Source of the DNA: JACMQX01 sp044225675
Lineage (GTDB): Bacteria; Pseudomonadota; Gammaproteobacteria; Burkholderiales; Burkholderiaceae_C
DNA: 64,000 nt
Assembly (NCBI GenBank): GCA_044225675.1
Contig: JBGAIH010000001.1
Coordinates: forward strand, 248,001-312,000
Direction of reading: 5' to 3'
Shown here: in pieces, positions 33,921 through 43,337 of the stretch
How the letters are laid out: each line of letters begins with the position of its first letter
Numbering within the stretch: position 1 is the stretch's first letter
The notes under the pieces: model-generated
Seen by the model: only the letters and a program-made list of their open reading frames with translations
Told to the model about the DNA's origin: nothing
Database searches by the model: none
Made by a program: the position numbers and the translations under genes

Positions 33921-35762
33921 ATGAAAAACTTCTCGTATCGTGCGCGTCCAGCCGCGCTTGCGCTCGCCCTCGTCCCGGCTCTGCCGGCCCTGGCCCAGAC
34001 GGCCGCCCCGGCGGCCCTGAAGGAGACGGTCGTGGCCGCCACCCGCGTGGCCCAGCCCCTGTCGGACCTCGTGGCCGACGTGACCATCGTCGACCGCGAG
34101 CGCATCGAGCGCAGCGGCACCAGCTCGCTCGCCGAACTGCTCGCCCGTCTGCCCGGCGTCGAGATGGGGCGCGCCGGCAATGCCGGCTCGACGACCAGCG
34201 TCTTCGTGCGCGGCGCGGAATCGCGCTTCACGGCGGTCTACATCGACGGCGTGCGCATCGACTCGCAGTCGACCGGCGGCGCGGCCTGGGAAGCCATTCC
34301 GCTGGCGCAGATCGATCGCATCGAGGTGCTGCGCGGGCCGGCCGGTGCGGTCTACGGCTCCGACGCCCTGGGCGGCGTGATCCAGATCTTCACCCGCAAG
34401 GGCGAAGGCGCCTTCGCGCCCTACGTGGGCGTCGGCGCAGGCACCTACAACACGCGCAAGCTCGAAGGCGGCTTCAGCGGCAGCCAGGGCGGCTTCGACT
34501 ACTCGCTCGGCCTGGTGGACGAGCGCAGCGACGGCTACAACTCGCGCCCGCTGGCGAGCCAGAACCCCGATGACGACGGCTGGCACAACAGCTCCCTTTC
34601 GCTCAAGCTCGGAGTGCAGTTGAACAAGGCCCATCGGGTCGAAGCCACGGTGCTCAACTCGCGCATCAATGCCCAATACGACAGCGGCCTGGGCAAGGAC
34701 GACCGCAACCTGCACGACCTCACCACCTTCGGCCTGGGCTGGAACGCCCAATGGAGCGACGTGTGGAGCACGCGGCTGAGCGTGACGGACTCGCGCGACC
34801 GCTACGAGACCAAGCCGTCGGTCTACCTGTCGACCACGCACCTGCGCGGCTACTTCCTCCAGAACGAGTTCCGCCTGGGCGCGCACCTGTTCACGGCAGC
34901 GCTGGAGCGGCGCGAGGACAACCTGCAGAACGCCCCGCTGGACCGGGACCGCACCCAGGACGCCATTGCGCTCGGCTATGGCCTCACGAGCGGCGCGCAC
35001 ACGCTGCAGCTGAACCTGCGCCACGACGACGACAGCGAGTTCGGCGGGCAGAACACCGGCAGCGCGGCCTACGGCTTCGTCCTGACGCCGCAGTGGCGGG
35101 TGACGGCATCGGCCGGCACTGCCTTCCGGGCGCCGACGCTCTACCAGCGCTTCAGCATCTACGGCCAGCCGACGCTGCAACCCGAGAAGGGGCGCAACGT
35201 CGAGGTCGGCGTGCGCTACGCGCAGGGCGCCGACAGCTTCGGCGTCGTGGGCTACCGCAACCGCATCCGCAACCTGATCAACTACGTGAGCGGTCCCGGG
35301 CCGTGCGCCAATGGCAGCCCGGCGATCGTGTTCAACGGCTGCTACTACAACACGGCGCAGGCTCAGTACGAAGGCGTCACCTTCAGCGGCGGAACGCGTG
35401 TGGCGGGCATCACACTGGGGGCGTCGCTCGACGTGCAGAACCCGCAGGACCTGGCCAACAAGCGCCTGCTCGCGCGCCGCGCCCGCACCCATGCGACGCT
35501 GACCGCCGACACCACGCTCGGCGGCTGGAACCTGGGCGCCGAAGCGCAGCTGTCCGGCCCGCGCAACGACTACGTTGGCGCCACGAAGTACGTGCTGGGC
35601 GGCTACGGCCTGCTGAACCTCACCGCGAGCACCCGGCTGGCGCGCGACTGGGTGTTCTCGGCCCGCATCGACAACCTCGCGGACAAGCACTATGAGCTGG
35701 CGAGGCAGTACAACACCGCCGGCCGATCGCTGTTTGCCAGCGTGAAGTGGGAACCCCGGTGA
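33921..35762 (+). CDS. btuB: TonB-dependent vitamin B12 receptor
   Basis: A 613-residue outer-membrane receptor with signal peptide (MKNFSYRARP ... ALPALAQ), a TonB-box region (LKETVVAATR), a plug domain (SGTSSLAELLARLPGVEM, NAGSTTSVFVRGAESRFTAVY, IDRIEVLRGPAGAVYGSDALGGVI) and a 22-strand barrel ending in Trp-Glu-Pro-Arg rather than the usual terminal Phe/Trp. It is the first gene after the riboswitch. ATG 33921 gives the right signal peptide; the GTG at 33906 would add five residues. Confidence 0.95.
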   Translation: MKNFSYRARPAALALALVPALPALAQTAAPAALKETVVAATRVAQPLSDLVADVTIVDRERIERSGTSSLAELLARLPGVEMGRAGNAGSTTSVFVRGAESRFTAVYIDGVRIDSQSTGGAAWEAIPLAQIDRIEVLRGPAGAVYGSDALGGVIQIFTRKGEGAFAPYVGVGAGTYNTRKLEGGFSGSQGGFDYSLGLVDERSDGYNSRPLASQNPDDDGWHNSSLSLKLGVQLNKAHRVEATVLNSRINAQYDSGLGKDDRNLHDLTTFGLGWNAQWSDVWSTRLSVTDSRDRYETKPSVYLSTTHLRGYFLQNEFRLGAHLFTAALERREDNLQNAPLDRDRTQDAIALGYGLTSGAHTLQLNLRHDDDSEFGGQNTGSAAYGFVLTPQWRVTASAGTAFRAPTLYQRFSIYGQPTLQPEKGRNVEVGVRYAQGADSFGVVGYRNRIRNLINYVSGPGPCANGSPAIVFNGCYYNTAQAQYEGVTFSGGTRVAGITLGASLDVQNPQDLANKRLLARRARTHATLTADTTLGGWNLGAEAQLSGPRNDYVGATKYVLGGYGLLNLTASTRLARDWVFSARIDNLADKHYELARQYNTAGRSLFASVKWEPR

Positions 35763-35767
35763 GTGTG

Positions 35768-37264
35768 ATGGCGCGCTGCCCGGCCGTGCTGGTCGCCGCT
35801 CCGGCCTCGGGCCAGGGCAAGACCACCGTGGCTGCGGCGCTGGCGCGCCTGCACGCACGGCAGGGTCTGCGGGTGCGTGCCTTCAAGTGCGGGCCCGACT
35901 TTCTGGACCCGTACTGGCTCGCGCTGGCCAGCGGCGCGCCGGTTCATTCGCTGGACCTGTGGATGACGGGCGAAGCCGACTGCGCACGGCGCCTGCATGC
36001 GGCGGCCTGCGAGGCGGACCTGATCATCGTCGAAGGGGTCATGGGCCTCTTCGACGGCGAGCCAAGCGCGGCCGACCTGGCCCGCCGGTTCGGCCTCCCG
36101 GTGCTGGCTGTGGTGGACGCGTCGTCCATGGCCGGGACCTTTGGCGCGATGGCCTTTGGACTGCGTCACTACCAGCCGGACCTGCCCTGGGCCGGCGTGT
36201 TGGCCAACCGCGTGGGAAGCGAGCGCCATGCGGGCATGCTGCAGGACGGCTTGCGTGATCCGCAGGAATGGCTCGGCGCACTGCCCCGGCTGCAGGCGCT
36301 GTCCTTGCCGGAGCGCCACCTGGGCCTGGTGGGCGCGCATGAACTGGCCGACGCGCCGGCGCGGCTCGATGCGGCGGCCGACGCGCTCGCCGCCACGCCG
36401 CTGGGCCGGATGTCGGCTCAGGAACTGCGGCGATGGGAGGTCGGCTTTGCGCCAGTCGATGCGCCCCACGCGATGACGGGGGGCTCGGCAGATGGCGCGC
36501 GCGATGTCATGCCTGATGCGGCGCCCGATGTGAAGCTCTTTGCCGCGCCTCTCGGCAGATCGGCCGCCACGCCGGCTTCGAAAGGCCCGGCCCAGGCGAT
36601 GCTGGCGGGCCGCACGGTTGCCATCGCGCGAGACGATGCGTTCTGCTTCATCTATCCGGCCAACCTCGACACCCTGGCGGACCTTGGCGCCCGCCTGGAA
36701 TTCTTCTCGCCGCTGGCGGGTGACGCGCTGCCGCCCTGCGACGCGGTCTGGCTGCCCGGTGGCTATCCCGAACTGCATGCGGACAGCTTGTCGGCCTGCC
36801 ACGCGCTGCGTGAGGCGCTGACCGCCCATGTGGCGGCCGGGCGGCCCGTATGGGCAGAATGTGGCGGCATGATGGCCCTGTTTGACCAGATCGTGACGGC
36901 CGACGGCGCGTCGCACCGCCTGTGGGGGCTGCTGCCCGGCACGGTGACGCTGCACAGGCGCCTGGCCGCGCTCGGGCCGCAGCAGCTCGCGCTGGACGGC
37001 GACGTGCTGCGCGGCCACACCTTTCACTACTCGACCTGCGAGACGCCGCTTCAGGTCACGGTGCGCACCACGCGGCCCATGCAGGTCGGCGGCGCTTCGC
37101 CAGTGCAGCCCGCCCCGGCTGCATCGACCGCCACGGCCGCTCCGGCCAGCAGGGAGGGCGAGGCCTTCTACCGGCATGGGTCGGTGCAGGCGAGCTACTT
37201 CCACGCCTGGTTTCCGTCCTCGCCTCGCGCGACGGCCCGCCTGTTCCTGCGGGAGGCTGCATGA
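35768..37264 (+). CDS. cobB: Cobyrinate a,c-diamide synthase
   Basis: A 498-residue CobB/CbiA that amidates the a and c side chains of (hydrogeno)cobyrinic acid with glutamine and ATP. The N-terminal P-loop domain has APASGQGKTTVAAAL and FKCGPDFLDP. The C-terminal amidotransferase-like domain has the nucleophile Cys in WAECGGMM and the His in YFHAWF. A stretch rich in Ala/Pro (PVQPAPAASTATAAP) is inserted near the end. Alternative starts are GTG 35759 and 35765. The first would overlap the btuB stop. It ends in an ATGA junction with the next gene. Confidence 0.94.
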   Translation: MARCPAVLVAAPASGQGKTTVAAALARLHARQGLRVRAFKCGPDFLDPYWLALASGAPVHSLDLWMTGEADCARRLHAAACEADLIIVEGVMGLFDGEPSAADLARRFGLPVLAVVDASSMAGTFGAMAFGLRHYQPDLPWAGVLANRVGSERHAGMLQDGLRDPQEWLGALPRLQALSLPERHLGLVGAHELADAPARLDAAADALAATPLGRMSAQELRRWEVGFAPVDAPHAMTGGSADGARDVMPDAAPDVKLFAAPLGRSAATPASKGPAQAMLAGRTVAIARDDAFCFIYPANLDTLADLGARLEFFSPLAGDALPPCDAVWLPGGYPELHADSLSACHALREALTAHVAAGRPVWAECGGMMALFDQIVTADGASHRLWGLLPGTVTLHRRLAALGPQQLALDGDVLRGHTFHYSTCETPLQVTVRTTRPMQVGGASPVQPAPAASTATAAPASREGEAFYRHGSVQASYFHAWFPSSPRATARLFLREAA

Positions 37265-38076
37265 TCCCGATCGACATCGCGGGCGGCCCGCGCCGCATCG
37301 TCTGCCTGACCGAGGAGACGACCGAGTGGCTGTACCTGCTGGGCGAGGACAGCCGTATCGCGGGCATCTCGGGCTACACCGTGCGGCCGCGCCGCGCGCG
37401 CGACGAGAAGCCCCGCGTCAGTGCCTTCCTGAGCGCGAAGATCGACAGGATCCTGGCGCTCGAGCCTGACTGCGTGTTCGGCTTTTCCGACCTGCAGGCC
37501 GACATCGCGTCCCAGCTCATCCGGCACGGCGTGCAGGTCACCGTGTTCAACCAGCGCAGCGTGGCCGAGATCTTCTCGATGCTGTATCAGGTCGCGGCCA
37601 TGGTGGGCCGGGCCGAGCGCGGGCTGGAGCTGCTGAAGAGCATGCGGCAGGGGCTGGAGGCGATCGCCGAAGCGGCGGCGCGGCTGCCGCGTCGCCCGCG
37701 CGTGTTCTTCGAGGAATGGGACGAGCCGCACATCAGCGCCATCCGCTGGGTGTCGGAGCTGCTGACGCTGGCCGGCGGTGACGACTGCTTCGCCGAGCTG
37801 GCGGCCGAGCCGCTCGGCAAGAACCGCATCATTGCCGACGGTGCGGAGATCGTCCGGCGCAATCCCGACATCATCATCGGCTCCTGGTGCGGCAAGAAGT
37901 TCCGCGCCGAGAAGGTCGCGGCGCGGCCCGGCTGGCAGGACGTCAACGCAGTGCGCACGGGCCAGCTGTTCGAGATCAAGTCGGCCGACATCCTGCAGCC
38001 CGGCCCGGCCGCGCTGACCGACGGCGTGGCGCAGCTGCACCGGATCATCATGGACTGGAGCCGCGTCCATGGCTGA
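37261..38076 (+). CDS. BtuF-like cobalamin-binding protein without signal peptide
   Basis: A 271-residue protein of the ABC binding-protein fold (class III, FecB/BtuF type): RRIVCLTEETTEWLYLLGE, EPDCVFGFSDLQADIASQLI, RPRVFFEEWDEPHISAIRW and NPDIIIGSWCGKKF. It has no signal peptide or lipobox and the start (ATG 37261, overlapping the cobB stop) leaves no room for one. It is therefore probably cytoplasmic, unlike the exported BtuF encoded at 38779. It may bind corrinoid inside the cell, but function is inferred. It overlaps cobU by 8 bp. Confidence 0.85.
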   Translation: MIPIDIAGGPRRIVCLTEETTEWLYLLGEDSRIAGISGYTVRPRRARDEKPRVSAFLSAKIDRILALEPDCVFGFSDLQADIASQLIRHGVQVTVFNQRSVAEIFSMLYQVAAMVGRAERGLELLKSMRQGLEAIAEAAARLPRRPRVFFEEWDEPHISAIRWVSELLTLAGGDDCFAELAAEPLGKNRIIADGAEIVRRNPDIIIGSWCGKKFRAEKVAARPGWQDVNAVRTGQLFEIKSADILQPGPAALTDGVAQLHRIIMDWSRVHG

Positions 38077-38782
38077 GTCCCGGCGTCCCGGCGAGCCAGG
38101 TTCCGCTCCCGCGCAGCAGGCGCGGGCGGTGGCGGAGCCGATGGCCACGCCGGTGGCGATGCCCGTGGCACGCAGCGAACTCGTGATCGGCGGCCAGCGC
38201 AGCGGCAAGTCGCGGCGCGGCGAAGAGCTGGCCGCTGCCTGGCTGGCGGGCGGGGCCCGGCGCTCCGCCGTCATGATCGCCACCGCAACCGCCTGGGACG
38301 ACGAGATGCGCGAACGCATCGCGCGGCACCGGCGCGACCGGGCGGAACGCCTGCCCGGCATGGCGACGGTCGAGGAGCCGGTGGCCCTGGCGGCCGCGAT
38401 CCGCCGGCACCAGTCGCCAGAGACGTTGCTCGTGGTTGACTGCCTCACGCTGTGGCTCACCCAATTGCTGATGCCTGCTCAGGCGACGCCTGCCGAGGCC
38501 AACGCGCAGGCGCCGGCCGCTTGGGCGGCCGGAGAGAGCGCTGGTACGCCAGCCGAGCGCGCCGCGCGTGCGGTGGACGAGCTGGCGGCCGCCGTGCGCG
38601 GCTGCACCGGGCCGGTGGTGCTCGTGAGCAATGAAATCGGCCTGGGGGTCATCCCGATGGGCCGCGAGGTACGTGCCTTCGTCGATGCCCAGGGGCGTCT
38701 CAACCAGGCGATGGCCGCATGCTGCCAGCGCGTGACGCTGATGGCGGCAGGCCTGCCCCTGCAGCTCAAGGAGCTTCCATGA
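38069..38782 (+). CDS. cobU: Adenosylcobinamide kinase/adenosylcobinamide-phosphate guanylyltransferase
   Basis: A 237-residue CobU/CobP that phosphorylates adenosylcobinamide and then adds GMP, in nucleotide-loop assembly. The P-loop GGQRSGKSRRGEELA, the His-rich RIARHRRDRAE (guanylylated His region), VVDCLTLWLTQLL and SNEIGLGVIPMGREVR are all present. An N-terminal extension of about 35 residues precedes the conserved start ARSELVIGG, so the true start may be a later Met. Overlaps both neighbours. Confidence 0.94.
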   Translation: MAESRRPGEPGSAPAQQARAVAEPMATPVAMPVARSELVIGGQRSGKSRRGEELAAAWLAGGARRSAVMIATATAWDDEMRERIARHRRDRAERLPGMATVEEPVALAAAIRRHQSPETLLVVDCLTLWLTQLLMPAQATPAEANAQAPAAWAAGESAGTPAERAARAVDELAAAVRGCTGPVVLVSNEIGLGVIPMGREVRAFVDAQGRLNQAMAACCQRVTLMAAGLPLQLKELP

Positions 38783-39648
38783 AACTCAAACGCATGTTCG
38801 CGCTGCTCGTGTGCGCGGCCGCGCTCGGTGCGCAGGCGCTCGAGATCACCGACGACCGCGGCGTGACCGTGACGCTTGCGCGCTCACCCCAGCGCGTCGT
38901 CACGCTGCTGCCTTCACTCACCGAGACCGTCTGCGAGCTGGGCCAGTGCCAGCGCATCGTCGGCGTGGACCGCTACTCCAACTATCCCGCCCAGGTGCGC
39001 AGCCTGCCACAGGTGGGCGGCGGCATCGATCCGAACATCGAGGCGGTGGTGGCCCTCAAGCCCGACGTGGTGCTCATGGCGACTTCCTCACGCGGGGTGC
39101 AGCGGCTCGAGTCCCTCGGCCTCAAGGTGCTCGCGATGGAGCCCAAGAACACGGCCAGTGCGCAGCGCGTGTTCCTCAAGCTCGGACAACTGCTGGAGGT
39201 GTCCGACGCCGAGCGGATCTGGCGAAACATCGACGCGGGCGTGAAGGCGGCGGCGCAGTCGCTGCCGCCTGCGGCGCGCGGCGTCAGCGCGTATTTCGAG
39301 GTCAGTCGCGGGCCTTATGCCGCAGGGCAGGGCTCCTTCATCGGCGAGACGATGAGCCGCCTGGGTGTGCGCAACGTCGTCGCGGCTGACCTGGGGCCGT
39401 TTCCCAAGATCAACCCCGAGTACGTGGTGCGAGCCGATCCGGACCTGATCATGATCGGCGAACGCAACGCGCTCGGTCTGGAGCAGCGGCCGGGCTGGGC
39501 GGGCATGCGCGCCATCCGCACCGGACGGGTCTGCATCTACACGCCCGAGGAGTCCGACGTGATGGTGCGGCCCGGACCGCGCATGGCCGAAGCCGCTCGC
39601 CTGATGGCGCGGTGCCTGTCTGCCAAGGCCGGGGAGGCGCGCCGATGA
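38779..39648 (+). CDS. btuF: Periplasmic cobalamin-binding protein
   Basis: A 289-residue BtuF. It has a signal peptide (MKLKRMFALLVCAAALGAQA) and the class III binding-protein fold (RVVTLLPSLTETVCELG, VALKPDVVLMATSS, RADPDLIMIGERNALGL). It delivers corrinoids to the BtuCD importer encoded next. The start overlaps the cobU stop and the end overlaps the btuC start, both through ATGA junctions. This is the second BtuF-fold protein in the operon but the only exported one. Confidence 0.92.
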   Translation: MKLKRMFALLVCAAALGAQALEITDDRGVTVTLARSPQRVVTLLPSLTETVCELGQCQRIVGVDRYSNYPAQVRSLPQVGGGIDPNIEAVVALKPDVVLMATSSRGVQRLESLGLKVLAMEPKNTASAQRVFLKLGQLLEVSDAERIWRNIDAGVKAAAQSLPPAARGVSAYFEVSRGPYAAGQGSFIGETMSRLGVRNVVAADLGPFPKINPEYVVRADPDLIMIGERNALGLEQRPGWAGMRAIRTGRVCIYTPEESDVMVRPGPRMAEAARLMARCLSAKAGEARR

Positions 39649-40823
39649 CGACCTCCGGCGACCCGCGCCAGGCACATGCGCCGCATCGGCCGCATTCGGC
39701 GAACACCGACCCGCCGGCCGGCTCCGCGCCTGCGGGCCTGCCTGTAGGCGCCGATCCGCTGCACGCGCAGGCCCTGGCCCTGCTGGCGGATGGCACCGAG
39801 GCAACGCAGCGGCGCCCGGGCACGCAGCACCGGCGGGCCGGGCTGCTCGGGCTGGCCTTGGCGGCCATTGCGGTGATGGTGGCGGTGGTCGGTGCGGGCG
39901 TCGGCAGCACCGGATTCGAGAGCGTGCTGGAGGCGAGTCATGACGACGTCGCCTGGCAGATCGTCTGGGACATTCGCTTGCCGCGTACCCTCGGTGCCTG
40001 GACGGCAGGCGCCCTGCTGGGGCTGGCCGGCGCCGTGGCGCAGGGCCTGTTCCGCAATCCGCTGGCGGACCCTTTCCTTCTGGGCAGCGCCTCGGGCGCC
40101 GCGCTGGGCGTGGCCGTGGCGCTGGCGCTCTTTCACGTCTCGCCGTTCGCCACGCAGTGGGTCGTGCGGCTGGGCTTGACGGGCGCCGCCTTCGGCGGAG
40201 CGGTGCTCGGTGTGCTTCTCACGCTGGCACTGGCGCGCGGTGTCCAGCACACGCTGCGGCTGCTGCTGGCGGGCGTGATCGTGGGGGTGGTGCTGAGTGC
40301 GGCGCGCGACCTCATCACCATTGCCGTGCCCGACATTCTGCAGGCGATGCAGGCGTTCACGCTGGGAAGCACCGGCTTCGTCGGCTGGACGTCGTGCGCC
40401 GTGATGGCCGCCATGCTTGCGCTGTGCGTGGTGGTGGCCTGGATGCTCAGCCACGTGCTGGACGGACTGACCCTGGGCGAGGCCACGGCGCAAAGCCTGG
40501 GCCTGCCGCTCGCGCCCATGCGGGCAGCCCTGGTGGCCGTGCTGGCGCTGGCGACCGGCACCGCCGTGGCACAGACCGGCCTCATCGCCTTCGTCGGGCT
40601 GGCGGCGCCGCACCTGGTGCGCTCCATCACCAAGACGACGCACGGCCGGCTGATCGCGCTCAGCGCGCTGATGGGCGGCCTGCTCCTGATGGTGGCCGAC
40701 GTGCTCGCGCGCTGGCTCATCGCTCCGCAGGAACTGCCTGTGGGCGTGCTCACCGCGCTGCTGGGCGGCAGCTACCTCCTGTGGCTCATGCATCGGCGCC
40801 AGCGTGGCGGGGGGCTGCTGTGA
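39645..40823 (+). CDS. btuC: Vitamin B12 ABC transporter permease
   Basis: A 392-residue FecCD/BtuC permease with about ten membrane helices. Signature segments: WDIRLPRTLGAWTAGALLGLAG, NPLADPFLLGSASGAALG, and GLIAFVGLAAPHLVRSI (the loop that contacts the ATPase). The first 75 residues are a polar, Pro/Ala-rich cytoplasmic extension not present in typical BtuC. It overlaps btuD with a GTGA junction. Confidence 0.93.
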   Translation: MTTSGDPRQAHAPHRPHSANTDPPAGSAPAGLPVGADPLHAQALALLADGTEATQRRPGTQHRRAGLLGLALAAIAVMVAVVGAGVGSTGFESVLEASHDDVAWQIVWDIRLPRTLGAWTAGALLGLAGAVAQGLFRNPLADPFLLGSASGAALGVAVALALFHVSPFATQWVVRLGLTGAAFGGAVLGVLLTLALARGVQHTLRLLLAGVIVGVVLSAARDLITIAVPDILQAMQAFTLGSTGFVGWTSCAVMAAMLALCVVVAWMLSHVLDGLTLGEATAQSLGLPLAPMRAALVAVLALATGTAVAQTGLIAFVGLAAPHLVRSITKTTHGRLIALSALMGGLLLMVADVLARWLIAPQELPVGVLTALLGGSYLLWLMHRRQRGGGLL

Positions 40824-41653
40824 GCGCGGGCGCAAGCGCTGGCGCAAGTCTGAACAATGGCGCGAGTCCGAACGCCGGCGCGGGTCCGGCCCTCGGCGCG
40901 CGCGGCGTGCGTGCTGCGCTCGGCGGGGCGCAGGTGCTGCGCGGCATCGACCTGCAGGTGCGGGCAGGGTGCTGGACGAGCGTGGTCGGCCCGAACGGCG
41001 CCGGCAAGTCCACCCTGCTCAAGGTGCTGGCGGGACTGCTGCCGCACGAGGGCGAGGTCGACCTGCTTGGCCGTCCGCTGTCTGCCTGGGGCGGGCGGGC
41101 CAGGGCGCGCGCGTTGTCCTGGCTCGGCCAGAACGAGAGCGCGGCTGACGATCTCAGCGTGTACGACGTGGCCATGCTGGGCCGCCTGCCGCACCAGCCC
41201 TGGCTGGCGACGCCGGGCGAGGCCGATCACGCTGCCGTGCAGCAGGCGCTGCTGCAGACCCAGGCCTGGGCCTGGCGCGACCGGCCGCTCGGGCATCTGT
41301 CGGGGGGCGAGCGCCAGCGTGTGCTGCTGGCGCGTGCGCTGGCGGTGCAGGCCGGCGTGCTGCTGATGGACGAGCCGCTGGCCAATCTGGACCCGCCGCA
41401 CCAGACCGACTGGCTGCATCTCGTTCGCGAACTGGTGGCGTCCGGCCACACGGTGGTGAGCGTGCTGCACGAGATCACGCTGGCGCTGCAGGCCGACGAA
41501 CTGGTCGTCATGGTGGCCGGTCGGATTGCGCATCAGGGCGCAAGTTCGGACCCGGCCACCCACCGGGCGGTCGAGGCAGTGTTCGACGGGCGCATCGCCG
41601 TCCACACGCTGGCGGGCCAGGCCGTCGCCCTGCCTGCCGGGCCGGGCAGATGA
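40820..41653 (+). CDS. btuD: Vitamin B12 ABC transporter ATPase
   Basis: A 277-residue ABC ATPase: Walker A GPNGAGKSTL, Q-loop SWLGQNES, signature LSGGERQRVLLARAL, Walker B VLLMDEP and the switch His in SVLHEIT. Powers BtuC. The GTG start at 40820 is coupled to the btuC stop. An Ala/Gly/Ser-rich stretch of about 25 residues comes first, so translation could also begin later. The 87 bp after it lead to cobO without a visible terminator. Confidence 0.93.
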   Translation: MSAGASAGASLNNGASPNAGAGPALGARGVRAALGGAQVLRGIDLQVRAGCWTSVVGPNGAGKSTLLKVLAGLLPHEGEVDLLGRPLSAWGGRARARALSWLGQNESAADDLSVYDVAMLGRLPHQPWLATPGEADHAAVQQALLQTQAWAWRDRPLGHLSGGERQRVLLARALAVQAGVLLMDEPLANLDPPHQTDWLHLVRELVASGHTVVSVLHEITLALQADELVVMVAGRIAHQGASSDPATHRAVEAVFDGRIAVHTLAGQAVALPAGPGR

Positions 41654-41740
41654 TGCCGCGCCGCTTGCTCGCAGCCGGATCCGGCGCCGTGCTTCGGACC
41701 GACGCCACAGCCTTGGCCTCACCCCACAGGAAGATGCATC

Positions 41741-42322
41741 ATGCAGATTGAAACGCCTCCGTCCGCCAAACCGTACGACAAGCCCGAGGGCGAGCGGCGC
41801 GGGCTGGTGATCGTCAACACCGGCGACGGCAAGGGCAAGAGCACGGCCGCCTTCGGCCTGGCCTTGCGCGCGCTGGGCCGCACGCATGTGCATGGCCGCC
41901 TCGTGAAGATCTTCCAGTTCATGAAGGTGCCGACGGCTCGCTTTGGCGAGCACCGCATGTTCGAGCAGCTCGGCCTGGCCATCGAAGGACTCGGCGACGG
42001 CTTCAGCTGGAAAAGCCAGGACCTGGATCGCTCGGCGCAGCTCGCACGCGACGGCTGGCTCAAGGCACGGGCGGCCATCCTCGACGGGGCGCATTTCATG
42101 GTCGTGCTCGACGAGCTGACCTATCCGCTGATCTACGGCTGGCTGCCGCTGGACGACGTGCTGCAGACGCTGCGCGAGCGCCCGCGCGACGTGCACGTGG
42201 TCATCACCGGACGGCGTTGCCCGCCCGAGATCATCGAGCTGGCCGACACGGTGACCGAGATGACCAAGGTCAAGCATGCGTTCAACGCCGGCATTCCGGC
42301 GCAGCGCGGCATCGAGGACTGA
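41741..42322 (+). CDS. cobO: Cob(I)yrinic acid a,c-diamide adenosyltransferase
   Basis: A 193-residue CobO/BtuR ATP:corrinoid adenosyltransferase that makes the Co-C bond. The N-terminal ATP loop is NTGDGKGKSTAAFG, followed by LVKIFQFMKVPT, VVLDELTYPLIYGW and VITGRRCPPEIIELADTVTEM. ATG 41741 sits behind AGGAAG. The protein is of normal size and lies between uptake and late-synthesis genes. Confidence 0.95.
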   Translation: MQIETPPSAKPYDKPEGERRGLVIVNTGDGKGKSTAAFGLALRALGRTHVHGRLVKIFQFMKVPTARFGEHRMFEQLGLAIEGLGDGFSWKSQDLDRSAQLARDGWLKARAAILDGAHFMVVLDELTYPLIYGWLPLDDVLQTLRERPRDVHVVITGRRCPPEIIELADTVTEMTKVKHAFNAGIPAQRGIED

Positions 42323-42337
42323 GGGCGCTGCAGACCC

Positions 42338-43303
42338 ATGGATGCGCCTTTCGCCATCGTCGCGCTGCTCGTTGCCCTGGCCGTGGACCGCTGGCTCGGC
42401 GAGCCGCCGGCCGCCCTGCATCCGGTGGTGTGGATGGGCCGCTACCTGCACGCGATGGGCGAGCGTCTGGCGCCCGTCGCCGCGCCAGCCGGCGTGCAGG
42501 CCTCGGACGACGGGTGGCGGATCTTCTGCTGGGGCGCGATCGCCTGGCTGGCGGGCGCGGCCCTGTTCTGTCTTCCGGCCGTGCTGCTGGCGGCATGGCT
42601 GTTGACGCTTGGCCCCTGGTGGCTGGGCGCCATCGCGCTCGGCCTGCTGCTCAAGCCGATGCTGGCCTGGCGCATGCTCTGGCGCGAGGTGACCGCCGTC
42701 GAAGCGGCGCTTGGGCTGTCGCTGGCGCAGGGTCGGGCGCAGCTGGCGCAGCTGTGCAGCCGTGACGTGTCGCAGCTCGATAGGGGGCAGGTGCGTGAGA
42801 CAGCGCTCGAGTCGCTTGCCGAGAATCTCAACGACTCGGTGGTGGCGCCGGTGTTCTGGTTCGTGCTCGGCGGGCTGCCGGCGGCGGTGCTGTACCGTTT
42901 TGCGAACACCGCCGACGCCATGTGGGGTTACCGGGGGCCGCGCGGCGGACGCGACTGGGAGTGGGCTGGCAAGTGGGCCGCGCGCGCCGACGACCTGCTG
43001 TCGTGGGTGCCGGCGCGCATCACCGGCGTGCTGGTGATGGCCGGCCGCGCCAGCCTGTGGCAGCGCCTGCCGCGCGAGGCGGCGCACACACCCTCGCCCA
43101 ACAGCGGCTGGCCAATGGCGGCGCTGGCGCTGGTGCTGGGCGTGCGTCTGGGCAAGCCGGGGGTGTACCTGCTCAATGACCAGGGCCGCGCACCGGTGCA
43201 TGAGGATGTGCGAAAGGCCGTTGCGCTGTGCGGCCGGGCGCTGACCCTGGGCTTGGGGATCGCCATGCTGGCGCTGTGGGCGTCGCAGGGAGGTGCGGTA
43301 TGA
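42338..43303 (+). CDS. cbiB: Adenosylcobinamide-phosphate synthase
   Basis: A 321-residue membrane enzyme (CbiB/CobD) that attaches aminopropanol phosphate to adenosylcobyric acid. Typical segments: DRWLGEPPAALHPVVWMGRYL, RETALESLAENLNDSVVAPVFW and NTADAMWGYRG. Five or so membrane helices. It starts 15 bp after cobO. In many operons a cobC/cobD decarboxylase follows, but here cobQ is next. Confidence 0.94.
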   Translation: MDAPFAIVALLVALAVDRWLGEPPAALHPVVWMGRYLHAMGERLAPVAAPAGVQASDDGWRIFCWGAIAWLAGAALFCLPAVLLAAWLLTLGPWWLGAIALGLLLKPMLAWRMLWREVTAVEAALGLSLAQGRAQLAQLCSRDVSQLDRGQVRETALESLAENLNDSVVAPVFWFVLGGLPAAVLYRFANTADAMWGYRGPRGGRDWEWAGKWAARADDLLSWVPARITGVLVMAGRASLWQRLPREAAHTPSPNSGWPMAALALVLGVRLGKPGVYLLNDQGRAPVHEDVRKAVALCGRALTLGLGIAMLALWASQGGAV

Positions 43304-43337
43304 AGCGATATTCACGGCGCTTGCGCGCCCCGCAGCC

